From Clostridium chrysemydis (GTDB taxonomy: Bacteria > Bacillota > Clostridia > Clostridiales > Clostridiaceae): a DNA stretch of 64,000 nucleotides. This document shows positions 19,875 to 27,437 of this stretch, piece after piece. The notes below the pieces were generated by a model. The model did no database searches, was not told where the DNA came from, and worked only from the letters and a program-made list of their open reading frames with translations. Both the position numbers and the translations under genes were made by a program. The DNA lies in NCBI RefSeq assembly GCF_015234215.1, contig NZ_JADEKP010000005.1, positions 1 through 64,000 of the forward strand, written 5' to 3'. Numbering within the stretch: the stretch's first letter is position 1; each line of letters starts with the position of its first letter.

Positions 19875-19918
19875 TAACAAAAAGCCACTGATTCCAACGC
19901 CTCAGTAGCCTTTTGTTA
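19875..19918 (-). terminator. Terminator of the yabR operon
   Basis: Imperfect long stem TAACAAAAAGCCACTGA / TCAGTAGCCTTTTGTTA; the minus transcript ends in CTTTTTGTT. It separates yabR from the tRNA promoter. Confidence 0.75.
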
Positions 19919-19956
19919 AATAGATTTATATATTAAATTTGTACTTATATACTAAA

Positions 19957-20367
19957 TTAATAATTTTTTTTACTATTTTTGCCTCTGAATTCTTGATGTT
20001 TTTTTACATCTTGCATTCTTTCATCACTGTCTTTTAAGAACTTTGACATTTGATCTTCAAAGTTTCCAGCCTTCTTCTTTTTCTCTTTTTCAGTTCCCCA
20101 GTCAAATTCAACTGGTTTTAAAGATTTTTTAGGTCTTACGTTTGCTTGTTTTATTGATAAGCTGATTTTTCCGTTATCATCTATTGAAATAACTTTTACC
20201 TTCACCTTATCTTGCTCTTTTAGATGTTGTCTTATGTCTTTAACAAAAGAATCTGCTACCTCTGATATATGAACTAAACCAGTTTCGCCTCCAACTTCTA
20301 CGAACGCTCCAAAATTTGTGATATTTACCACTGTACCTTCTAATATGTTTCCTGCCGCTAAGGTCAT
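19957..20367 (-). CDS. yabR: S1-domain RNA-binding protein, YabR type
   Basis: A 136-residue protein with a single S1 domain at residues 3-75 (GNILEGTVVNITNFGAFVEVG, TGLVHISEVAD, KVKVKVISIDDNGKISLSIK), followed by a basic, charged tail (EKEKKKK, KKHQEFRGKN). S1 domains of this kind bind RNA, and the family includes Bacillus YabR and general stress protein 13. The exact target is unknown. AAGGAGGAG precedes the ATG. It lies downstream of divIC as in Bacillus and ends the yabP-yabQ-divIC-yabR run. Confidence 0.9.
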   Translation of the reverse strand: MTLAAGNILEGTVVNITNFGAFVEVGGETGLVHISEVADSFVKDIRQHLKEQDKVKVKVISIDDNGKISLSIKQANVRPKKSLKPVEFDWGTEKEKKKKAGNFEDQMSKFLKDSDERMQDVKKHQEFRGKNSKKNY

Positions 20368-20425
20368 GTTTAAAAGACTCCTCCTTAAATTAAATAAAAA
20401 TATCTATGTTATTACAAATAACAAA

Positions 20426-20716
20426 CTACTTATTAGAATTTGAGTCACCTTTTTTATCACTAACTATAATTTCTCCTGGTTTAAGCATTCCAAGTCTTTC
20501 TCTAGCTAGTTTTTCTATATAATCATCAGAATTAGCATTTTTAACTTGCTCTTCAAGTCTTACATTCTCATCTTTAAGTTTTTCTAATTCCGTTTGCTTT
20601 TGACTTATCTCATCCTCAATTCTTCTAATTGCCATTTCTTGCCTAACAAATGAAATAACTATATAGCCTACGAGTACTAAGATTATTATATTTTTCCACT
20701 TTAAACCTTTTTTCAT
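20426..20716 (-). CDS. divIC: Septum formation initiator DivIC/FtsB-like
   Basis: Bitopic division protein that forms a complex with FtsL and DivIB and activates septal peptidoglycan synthesis. The 96-residue protein has a short basic N-terminus, one transmembrane helix at about residues 8-24 and an external leucine-rich coiled coil (about residues 28-66, ISQKQTELEKLKDENVRLEEQ). The end of the domain has YIEKLARERLGMLKPGEIIV, the family hallmark. GAGGT lies seven bases before the ATG. Neighbours yabQ and yabR fit the Bacillus order. Confidence 0.93.
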   Translation of the reverse strand: MKKGLKWKNIIILVLVGYIVISFVRQEMAIRRIEDEISQKQTELEKLKDENVRLEEQVKNANSDDYIEKLARERLGMLKPGEIIVSDKKGDSNSNK

Positions 20717-20796
20717 CCATAGTACCTCATTTTTTCAAATTCTATAAATCTATTTTAAACATTAATATTACTTAATTCAAGTAATTTTTTATTAAA

Positions 20797-21186
20797 TTAT
20801 ATTTTGTTTTTGAATTTTCCAAAAACTAATCTAACAGGATAGAAAATATGTTTAAAACTAACCCTTAATGTTATTTTAAACCATGCAATCAAGAACATTT
20901 CCAATTTTAAAATAAATGGACTAAACACTTTTAAATATAAGCCTAAAGAAATAGTTATAAAAAGATATACATATGGCATAAAGAATCCATAATTTGTGTA
21001 AAGCAAGAAAACAAATATTACTATAGAACATAAAACCCAAAACAATATATCTTGAATAATAAGAACTACTTTAGGTCCAAACTTCCCTCTTATTATCCTA
21101 TATAAATCAAATAATCCCCCAACGATAAGCCCCGCCAAAAGACTATATAAAACTATATGAAGTTGAAGGTCTATCTCTAAAGGCAT
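20797..21186 (-). CDS. yabQ: Spore cortex biosynthesis protein YabQ
   Basis: Integral membrane protein needed for spore cortex formation in Bacillus, where it is made in the mother cell under sigma-E. The 129-residue protein has four hydrophobic segments (about residues 8-27, 39-60, 66-84 and 92-110) and the GGLFDLYRIIRG motif after the first. Its ATG overlaps the yabP stop by one base (TAATG), with AGGTGA inside the end of yabP, so translation is coupled. The partner is yabP. Confidence 0.92.
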   Translation of the reverse strand: MPLEIDLQLHIVLYSLLAGLIVGGLFDLYRIIRGKFGPKVVLIIQDILFWVLCSIVIFVFLLYTNYGFFMPYVYLFITISLGLYLKVFSPFILKLEMFLIAWFKITLRVSFKHIFYPVRLVFGKFKNKI

Positions 21187-21488
21187 TATTCACCTTTTTT
21201 TAGAAATTTCTTTAAGAAACTTCTTTTTTCTTTTTTCTTTACTTTACCGTTATAAACAAAACTATTTATATATCCTCTTATTATTACATCGCTATTTTCA
21301 ATGTCTAGTTTATCCATTTTAAGCCCTTGTCCTTTGATTACAAGTCTTCCAAGTATAGTACTTAAAATAATTTTTTCGTCATCAAAGCTAACTACTTCTA
21401 AGACACCTGTAAGTGTCATTATCTTTCTTTCTTCTAATGTTAGTCCACTCTTTTTTATTTTGTTAGATATTTCTTTTTTATTATCCAT
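21186..21488 (-). CDS. yabP: Sporulation protein YabP
   Basis: Soluble spore-coat or cortex morphogenesis protein of the YabP/YqfC family; Bacillus yabP is expressed with yabQ. The 100-residue protein shows LTLEERKIMTLTGVLEVVSFDDEKIILSTILGRLVIKGQGL, which is the family signature, and a basic C-terminus. GGGAG precedes the ATG. A sigma-E-like promoter is found upstream (21523-21549). Confidence 0.93.
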   Translation of the reverse strand: MDNKKEISNKIKKSGLTLEERKIMTLTGVLEVVSFDDEKIILSTILGRLVIKGQGLKMDKLDIENSDVIIRGYINSFVYNGKVKKKEKRSFLKKFLKKGE

Positions 21489-21522
21489 ATATTTCTCCCT
21501 TAATAGAATACTTCTAATAAAA

Positions 21523-21549
21523 AATATATGAAACTACTCTTAGTACTAT
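21523..21549 (-). promoter_or_regulatory. Possible sigma-E promoter of yabP-yabQ
   Basis: On the minus strand ATA (within GAATA, 21547-21551) and CATATATT (21523-21530) are 16 bases apart, fitting the loose sigma-E pattern ATA-N16-18-CATANNNT. The start of yabP follows about 35 bases later. Confidence 0.4.
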
Positions 21550-21585
21550 TCTAAATAAGTAATATTATTTATACTTAGAACAAAT

Positions 21586-21831
21586 TTATTCAGAAATTAT
21601 TTTATACATCTCTTTTGCATCTTCTTTTTTTACATGTTCTGCAATATTTATTACTTCTGCTTTTAAAATCCTGTTTGCAAATTGAATTTCTATTATATCG
21701 CCTTCTTTGATTCCTGTTGAAGATTTTGCAATTTTTCCGTTTATAGAAACTCTAGAGCCTTCGCAGGCTTCTTTTGCAACTGTTCTTCTTTTTATAAGTC
21801 TAGAAACTTTTAAATATTTATCTAATCTCAT
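21586..21831 (-). CDS. rqcP: S4-domain protein RqcP (YabO, Hsp15 homologue)
   Basis: An 81-residue protein consisting of an S4 RNA-binding domain: MRLDKYLKVSRLIKRRTVAKEACEGSRVSINGK and a following GDIIEIQF strand. In Bacillus this protein joins RqcH on obstructed 50S subunits and helps alanine tailing of stalled nascent chains; older names are YabO and Hsp15-like. GAGGT lies before the ATG. It sits between hup and yabP in the conserved order yabN-(hup)-yabO-yabP-yabQ. Confidence 0.92.
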   Translation of the reverse strand: MRLDKYLKVSRLIKRRTVAKEACEGSRVSINGKIAKSSTGIKEGDIIEIQFANRILKAEVINIAEHVKKEDAKEMYKIISE

Positions 21832-21945
21832 ATATCTTACCTCTTCTAAAAAAATATTTTTAACTATTATATTTCTCTATATGTAAAAAAATGGCTTACG
21901 CCACAATTTTAATTTTTCTACTATTTTTTACTGTTATTATAAAAA

Positions 21946-21967
21946 GAACCCGAGTCACCTCGGGTTC
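21946..21967 (-). terminator. Terminator of hup
   Basis: GC-rich hairpin GAACCCGAG / CTCGGGTTC with TTTTT following on the minus strand. One of the clearest terminators in the window. Confidence 0.93.
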
Positions 21968-21980
21968 ATTCATAACAATA

Positions 21981-22256
21981 CTACTTGTTAACTTTTTCTT
22001 TGAACTCTTTTCCAGCTTTAAATACTGGTACTGTTGAAGCTGGTATTTCGATAACTTCTTTAGTTCTTGGGTTTCTACCTTGTCTTGCAGCTCTTTCTCT
22101 AGTTTCAAAAGTTCCAAATCCTACTAATTGAACTTTTTCACCATTTTCTAAAGCTTCTTCAACGCTCTCGATTAATGCTTTTAATGCTAATTCAGCGTCT
22201 TTTTTAGTTAAATTAGATTTTTCTGCTATGCTAGTAATTAATTCTGCTTTATTCAT
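21981..22256 (-). CDS. hup: DNA-binding protein HU
   Basis: Nucleoid-associated protein that bends and compacts DNA as a dimer. The 91-residue protein matches HU throughout: MNKAELITSIAEKSNLTKKDAE, VQLVGFGTFETRERAARQGRNPRTKE (DNA-binding arm) and VPVFKAGKEFKEKVN at the end. GGAGG precedes the ATG. It is inserted between yabN and rqcP, a clostridial arrangement, and is a separate transcript with its own promoter and strong terminator. Confidence 0.98.
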   Translation of the reverse strand: MNKAELITSIAEKSNLTKKDAELALKALIESVEEALENGEKVQLVGFGTFETRERAARQGRNPRTKEVIEIPASTVPVFKAGKEFKEKVNK

Positions 22257-22337
22257 AATTACATCCTCCTTAAATAACCAGTTATATATTTATAGTACCT
22301 AACTGTTCTTAAATATGTACTACACTTACATTATTCT

Positions 22338-22366
22338 ATTATATTATTACTTTTCTACATAGTCTA
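22338..22366 (-). promoter_or_regulatory. Probable promoter of hup
   Basis: On the minus strand TAGACT (22361-22366) and TATAAT (22338-22343) are 17 bases apart. A weak hairpin (AAAGTTTACT / AGTAAACTTT, 22401-22430) upstream may end the yabN transcript, but its U tract is poor. Confidence 0.6.
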
Positions 22367-22509
22367 TACCGTTTAATTAAAATGTTCTGAAAAGTTTTGT
22401 AAAGTTTACTTTTTTATTTAGTAAACTTTAATAGAATAATCTTTGCATAGTTTTTTCAAGTTATATTATTCTCCAAAAAATCTTAAAATCCTTTTATCGT
22501 AAGAATTTT

Positions 22510-23955
22510 TTATTGTTTTTTAGCTTCTTCCCACAATTCGTCCATTTCTTTTAAAGTCATTTCTGTTAATTTTAGGTTTTTCTTTAGTGCAGTTTCTTCT
22601 ATGTGTTTAAATCTTTTAATGAATTTGTCAGTAGTTTTATTAAGTGCTTCTTCTTCGTCTACTTTTAAAAATCTAGCTACGTTTACGCAAGCAAATAGTA
22701 AATCTCCAACTTCTTCTGTTATTCTATCCCTATTTTCAGATTTATATACCTCTAAAACTTCTCTAAGTTCTTCTATTACTTTATTTGATGCGTCTTCAAC
22801 ATTTTCAAAGTCAAATCCAACTGAATTTGCTTTCTTTTGAACCTTATCTGCCCTAACTAATGAAGGAAGTGCTTTGCAAACAGCCTCTAGTTCTTCTGTT
22901 AAAGTTTCAAAACCTTTTTCTTCTCTTTTTAATTCTTCCCAGTTTTCTTCTACTTCTTTTGAAGAATTAACATTTTCATCTTTAAATATATGAGGATGTC
23001 TAAATACCATTTTATCGCAAATTCCTGAAATTATATCTGAAAGTTCAAAGTAACCTTCTTCCCTTCCTATAGCTGCATGGAATATAACGTGTAGTAAAAC
23101 GTCCCCTAGTTCCTCTATTAAAGCATCATCATCAACCTTATCTATAGCGTCAGTAACCTCGTATGCCTCTTCTATTATTGCGTTTCTAAGGCTCTCGTGA
23201 GTTTGCTCTCTATCCCAAGGGCAACCGTAGTCCCCTCTTAATATATCTACTATAGTTATTAAATCGTATATGTCTTTTTTGTTGTTTATATCTTTTGGTA
23301 TATAAACTGATGTTAAATAATCTATATCTTCTTGCATATCTAGCTCGTATAAAGGTATTTCTCTTATACTCTCAACACCTTCCACTCCAGCTGCTCTTAC
23401 GAATATTATTTTAGTTTCATCGTTATAACGCTCTAATAATTTAAGTTTTACTTCTGATGCTATAAACTGATTATAAACTTGAGTTATAATAGTTCCTATT
23501 CTCTTATCTAGTATTTGGTTGTTTATATCAAAAGCATCTATTATTTTTAATCCTTCCATAGGATCAATTTTAAGTCTATCCATCATAGCGTCTATAAAAC
23601 TTACAGCAGGAACAATTTCGTAGACTATATTATTCTCATCACATAATTTTATTAAATTTGTAACTGAAATCTCCGCAACTAAAGGATGTCCTGGTACTGC
23701 ATAAATTAAGTCTCCTAGTTCCTCATGTTTTTTTATTAAATCTTCAGCGATGCTTTTATATACATCATCAAAATTTTCTAAAGTGTTGTAATATTTATCA
23801 AAAGTCTCAAACTTTATTCCCTCTTCTTTTATGAAATCAACCGTTGGGTGAATTTCTGTTCTAAAAAATATATTTTTACTATTTTTTAATAATCTTAAAG
23901 CTCCTACTGTTAGCGCTTCTGGCGCTCCAGGCCCAAGTCCTATAATCTTAATCAT
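22510..23955 (-). CDS. yabN: YabN: tetrapyrrole methylase-like domain fused to MazG pyrophosphohydrolase
   Basis: Two-domain protein of 481 residues. Residues 1-220 are a SAM-dependent tetrapyrrole-methylase fold (IKIIGLGPGAPEALTVGAL, YAVPGHPLVA); the substrate is unknown. Residues 225-481 hold two MazG-type all-alpha units, the first with GDYGCPWDREQTHESL, EEAYEV and EELGDVLLHVIFHA (metal-binding EEXXE and EXXD), the second with EELREVLEVY and EEVGDLLFACVNVARFL. MazG hydrolyses nucleoside triphosphates to monophosphates and PPi. AAGGAG precedes the ATG. It directly follows the SpoVB-type flippase gene by 20 bases. Confidence 0.95.
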   Translation of the reverse strand: MIKIIGLGPGAPEALTVGALRLLKNSKNIFFRTEIHPTVDFIKEEGIKFETFDKYYNTLENFDDVYKSIAEDLIKKHEELGDLIYAVPGHPLVAEISVTNLIKLCDENNIVYEIVPAVSFIDAMMDRLKIDPMEGLKIIDAFDINNQILDKRIGTIITQVYNQFIASEVKLKLLERYNDETKIIFVRAAGVEGVESIREIPLYELDMQEDIDYLTSVYIPKDINNKKDIYDLITIVDILRGDYGCPWDREQTHESLRNAIIEEAYEVTDAIDKVDDDALIEELGDVLLHVIFHAAIGREEGYFELSDIISGICDKMVFRHPHIFKDENVNSSKEVEENWEELKREEKGFETLTEELEAVCKALPSLVRADKVQKKANSVGFDFENVEDASNKVIEELREVLEVYKSENRDRITEEVGDLLFACVNVARFLKVDEEEALNKTTDKFIKRFKHIEETALKKNLKLTEMTLKEMDELWEEAKKQ

Positions 23956-23975
23956 TAGGTATTCTCCTTTTTATA

Positions 23976-25514
23976 TCATTTTCTTTTTGGTACTCTTCTT
24001 TTTAAATCATCCATATCAAAGACCCTAGCACACAAAATCCATATCATATATATTATAATACCTAAAAATACTGATATTAAGCAAGAGATAGCTACACTTG
24101 TAGTTTTCTCAAATATAAAATTATATGAATAAATAACACTTGCCCCCATAATAAGAGATCCTATTATAGGTTTTATTATATTATTATAACCTTCAAGCTT
24201 TACCTTCATATAAACTTTCATTTGGATAACATTTATTATAGTTACAAACAGATATGCTATGAAAGATGCTATAACCGATCCAAATACATTTATCTCTGGG
24301 TTTTTAACTAATATTATCGTTAAGACTAGCTTTATACCGCATCCTATAAATAAATTTATTACAGGTAACATATATTTTCCTATACCTTGCAAAATAGCTG
24401 TAGTAGTTTGCGTTAATATAATAAATGGAATTGTTAATGAAAGGTACCTTAATATTTCAAACCCTTCATGCCTACCTGGAAATAATAATCTCATTATAGG
24501 TTCTGCCATTATAAATATCCCAAACATACATGGTATAGAAATAACTGTAGAAATTTTTATAGATAAATCAACTTTTCTATTTAATTCATCATATTTTCTT
24601 AAAATAAAATTTTCTGAAATTACAGGTATTAAGGATATACTAAGTGCCATAGATAAAGTCATCGGAAGATTTATTATTACAGATGCTTTCCCTGTTAATT
24701 GTGCATATAGCACAGTTGCCTCTTCACTATTAAAACCTGCATTTAGTAATTGGTGTGGTATTACAGCTGAATCTATGATACCCATAATACTTCCAGCGCA
24801 GGCACCTAACGTAACAGGGAATGCTATTTTAAATATTTTAGTTAAAATCTCAGGCTTTGATTCAACCTTTTTAATTTTATGTTTCTTTCTTTCAGAGTGA
24901 TATTTAATCATTAAATATCCCCCACCTAAAAATCCTCCAAGACTTGCACCAAGTGCAGCCCCTCCTGCCGAATAACCAATCCCCTTATCTAAAAGAATGT
25001 ATGCAAGTCCTACTCCAAAAACAACTCTTCCAACTTGTTCTAAAAGCTGCGAAATAGCAGTTGGCACCATATTTTGCATACCTTGAAAAAAACCCCTGTA
25101 AACAGTCATAACTGATATTGCAATAGGCCCAATAGCAAGTCCAATCATTGCATAATAAGCTTCTTCATTCCAATTAAATGCATGAATTATAGGTTTTGCA
25201 AAAATAAACATCAATGCACTGTATCCAACACCTAAAAGCATCATAGCAATCTTAGTTTCTTTAACTATCACAAAGTTTTCTCTAAATCTTCCCATAGCAT
25301 TATTTTCTGAAACTAGTTTTGAAACAGCAACAGGCACTCCGGCCCCTATCGCTATAAATAACATATATAAAGGAAAGGGCATTTGATACAGTCCTAGACC
25401 CTCGTCCCCAATAAGCATTATTATAGGCCATCTAAAAAACAAACCTAATACTTTAGTAATTATCCCTGCTACACCTAGTATTATGCTGCCCTTTACTAAA
25501 GATTGTTTTTTCAT
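23976..25514 (-). CDS. SpoVB/MurJ-type polysaccharide flippase (YabM position)
   Basis: Polytopic membrane protein of 512 residues in the MOP/MVF exporter family, with about 14 transmembrane segments. Typical pieces are LVKGSIILGVAGIITKVLGLFFRWPI at the N-terminus, ALSISLIPVISE and a long C-terminal TM set. Relatives flip lipid-linked sugars such as lipid II (MurJ) or act in spore cortex synthesis (SpoVB). Its location between spoVT and yabN equals Bacillus yabM, which is a paralogue of spoVB, so either role is open. GGAGG lies six bases before the ATG but is buried in a strong hairpin (25517-25572). Confidence 0.9.
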   Translation of the reverse strand: MKKQSLVKGSIILGVAGIITKVLGLFFRWPIIMLIGDEGLGLYQMPFPLYMLFIAIGAGVPVAVSKLVSENNAMGRFRENFVIVKETKIAMMLLGVGYSALMFIFAKPIIHAFNWNEEAYYAMIGLAIGPIAISVMTVYRGFFQGMQNMVPTAISQLLEQVGRVVFGVGLAYILLDKGIGYSAGGAALGASLGGFLGGGYLMIKYHSERKKHKIKKVESKPEILTKIFKIAFPVTLGACAGSIMGIIDSAVIPHQLLNAGFNSEEATVLYAQLTGKASVIINLPMTLSMALSISLIPVISENFILRKYDELNRKVDLSIKISTVISIPCMFGIFIMAEPIMRLLFPGRHEGFEILRYLSLTIPFIILTQTTTAILQGIGKYMLPVINLFIGCGIKLVLTIILVKNPEINVFGSVIASFIAYLFVTIINVIQMKVYMKVKLEGYNNIIKPIIGSLIMGASVIYSYNFIFEKTTSVAISCLISVFLGIIIYMIWILCARVFDMDDLKRRVPKRK

Positions 25515-25516
25515 AA

Positions 25517-25572
25517 AATACCTCCAAACTTTTATTATTACTAATAATTTTTATTTCAAGTTTGGAGGTATT
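25517..25572 (-). promoter_or_regulatory. RBS-sequestering hairpin before the SpoVB-type gene
   Basis: A perfect 15-base inverted repeat (AATACCTCCAAACTT 25517-25531 / AAGTTTGGAGGTATT 25558-25572) with a 26-base loop lies between spoVT and the flippase gene. On the minus transcript the 3' arm contains the GGAGG ribosome site (25521-25525) of the flippase ATG at 25514. The hairpin ends in TTTT and could also act as a leaky terminator. Confidence 0.8.
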
Positions 25573-25593
25573 ATTACTGTTTTTTTATTTAAC

Positions 25594-26142
25594 TTATTGT
25601 TCCATCTGTTTTCCTAAGAAGTTTGCAGCTGTTTCTGCAAGTTTCATCTCAAGTTCTCCAAGTTTTTCTCCTGATTCTTTAGTTACTATAACAACTACTC
25701 CTATTGCATCACCTTCTGCTATAATTGGTGCAACTACTTGTGATGACATATTGCTGTTATCTTCATCACTATGTAATGGAATTGAATCGTTATTTTCTCC
25801 TAACAGAATTGTTTTTCTGTTATCCATAATTTCTTCTAATTCGTTACTTATTTTTCTGTCTATATAATCTTTTTTAGGTGCTCCACTTACTGAGATAAAC
25901 GCATCTTTATCTGCTATTAAAATTATATGACCTATAACTTGTTGTAAACTTTCAGCATACTCTTTTGAGAAATCAGTTAGTTCACCGATTGGAGAGTATT
26001 TTTTTAAAATTACTCCACCTTCTCTATCTGTAAAGATTTCTAAAGGATCTCCTTCCCTAATTCTAAGAGTTCTTCTTATTTCTTTAGGAATAACAACTCT
26101 TCCTAAATCATCTATACGTCTTACGATTCCTGTAGCTTTCAT
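25594..26142 (-). CDS. spoVT: Stage V sporulation protein T
   Basis: Transcription regulator that in Bacillus modulates sigma-G-dependent genes in the forespore. The 182-residue protein has an AbrB-like swapped-hairpin DNA-binding domain (residues 1-50, GIVRRIDDLGRVVIPKEIRRTLRIREGDPLEIF) and a C-terminal GAF-like domain (about 55-180). AGGAGG precedes the ATG. It lies between prsA and the flippase gene; Bacillus has mfd-spoVT-yabM. The upstream 200 bases hold the prsA terminator and no confidently recognised sigma-G promoter. Confidence 0.97.
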   Translation of the reverse strand: MKATGIVRRIDDLGRVVIPKEIRRTLRIREGDPLEIFTDREGGVILKKYSPIGELTDFSKEYAESLQQVIGHIILIADKDAFISVSGAPKKDYIDRKISNELEEIMDNRKTILLGENNDSIPLHSDEDNSNMSSQVVAPIIAEGDAIGVVVIVTKESGEKLGELEMKLAETAANFLGKQMEQ

Positions 26143-26306
26143 TTATTTCAACCTCCTAATAAAACCAAATAATGTTTTTTGTCATTAATATTATTTGATT
26201 CATAAGGAATTTTATACACATATAACTATTATTTATAATTATTTATCTCTAAATTTTTCTTATTTTATTATTTAGCATACTCTTTTAGAAACTTTTATAA
26301 AAAAAT

Positions 26307-26334
26307 AAAGCATATGTAAATTTACATATGCTTT
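26307..26334 (-). terminator. Terminator of prsA
   Basis: Perfect 14-base-pair palindromic hairpin (AAAGCATATGTAAA / TTTACATATGCTTT), followed on the minus strand by TTATTTTTTT, eight bases after the prsA stop. Confidence 0.85.
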
Positions 26335-26341
26335 ACTAAAA

Positions 26342-27349
26342 CTATTTGCCTATTTTATCTTCATAAACTTTTACTTTTAATTCTTCTTTCCATTTTTTCA
26401 TAAACTCATCATATTTAGCTTGTTGCGCTTGACTCATTAAAGTCTTTTTGATTTCGTCTTTTACATCTTTAAATGGAGTAACTGTCTTTTTAGTGTTTAT
26501 GTTATCAACCATTATTATGTGATAACCAAATTGAGTTTTAACAGGTCCTGATATTTCTCCATCTTTTTTAAGCTTTTTAACAGCATTCATAAAGTCTTGA
26601 TCATAATCTTTTGAATCATATGGAATGTATCCTAATGAACCACCTTGTTCTTTAGTTCCATCTGTTCCATATTGTTTAGCTAAATCAGCGAATTTAGCTC
26701 CACCATCTAATTTTGATTTTATTTCTTTTGCTGCTTTTTCATCTTTAACTAAGATGTGATATACGTTAGCACCAGGTTGCATTTCGTACTCTGATTTGTG
26801 CTCATCATAGTATTTTTGAGCGTCTGCATCAGTTATTTTAACGTCTTTAACGATGTATTCCATAACTTTTCCAACTATTATTTGATCTTTTACGAAAGCT
26901 TTAAACGCATCCATATCTTTATAACCAGCTTTTTTAATTTCTGACTCTAAATTTTCTTTTGAACCATAAAGTTGTTCAAAGAATTTCATTCTGTCATCCA
27001 TTTCTTTTTTCATTGTTTCTTCATTTGGAACTAAGTTTAATTTAGTTGCCTCTTGAAGCATAACAGCGCTATCTACTAAAGCTGTTAATTGGCTCTTCTC
27101 TTGTTTTATAACATTTTCCTTTATTTGATCATTTTTCATGTAGTCTTCACCGTATTGTTGCTTAAGTTGATCAAATGTAGGTTGCATAACTTTATCTAAG
27201 TCACCTCTAGTTATCGTTTTATCCCCTACAACAGCTAATTTTTCATTTTGTATAGCTTCTGGAGTTTTTTGGATCATATCACAACCAACAAAAGCGAATC
27301 CTGTTATTGCTAGTAATCCTAGAGCTATTATCTTTTTGATTTTTCCCAC
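26342..27349 (-). CDS. prsA: PrsA-type foldase lipoprotein (parvulin peptidyl-prolyl isomerase)
   Basis: Extracytoplasmic lipoprotein of 335 residues that helps fold secreted proteins. Signal peptide with lipobox FVGC, acylated Cys at residue 23. A helical chaperone domain (SurA-N-like, about 30-180) precedes a parvulin domain at about 190-285 (ANVYHILVKDEKAA, FADLAKQYGTDGTKEQGGSLGY, TQFGYHIIMV). Translation starts at a GTG with GAGGGAGA upstream. It lies 88 bases after mfd, where Bacillus has spoVT directly. Confidence 0.95.
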   Translation of the reverse strand: MGKIKKIIALGLLAITGFAFVGCDMIQKTPEAIQNEKLAVVGDKTITRGDLDKVMQPTFDQLKQQYGEDYMKNDQIKENVIKQEKSQLTALVDSAVMLQEATKLNLVPNEETMKKEMDDRMKFFEQLYGSKENLESEIKKAGYKDMDAFKAFVKDQIIVGKVMEYIVKDVKITDADAQKYYDEHKSEYEMQPGANVYHILVKDEKAAKEIKSKLDGGAKFADLAKQYGTDGTKEQGGSLGYIPYDSKDYDQDFMNAVKKLKKDGEISGPVKTQFGYHIIMVDNINTKKTVTPFKDVKDEIKKTLMSQAQQAKYDEFMKKWKEELKVKVYEDKIGK

Positions 27350-27437
27350 GTGCTCTCCCTCACTTCTCTTTTTATTTTCACAAATTTTGACTATTTTAAG
27401 TATATCAATATCTCTTTAACAATTCAATTAATTAAGA

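Noticed and set aside
21896-22117. A 73-codon minus-strand open frame overlapping hup
   Set aside because: It is a shifted frame of hup that runs through the hup terminator.
24259-24900. A 213-codon plus-strand open frame
   Set aside because: It is antisense to the SpoVB-type gene and shows no motif or ribosome site.
26143-26306. Sigma-G promoter for spoVT
   Set aside because: GAATC and CATTATT-like elements occur but at the wrong spacing (about 22 bases), so no promoter is claimed.
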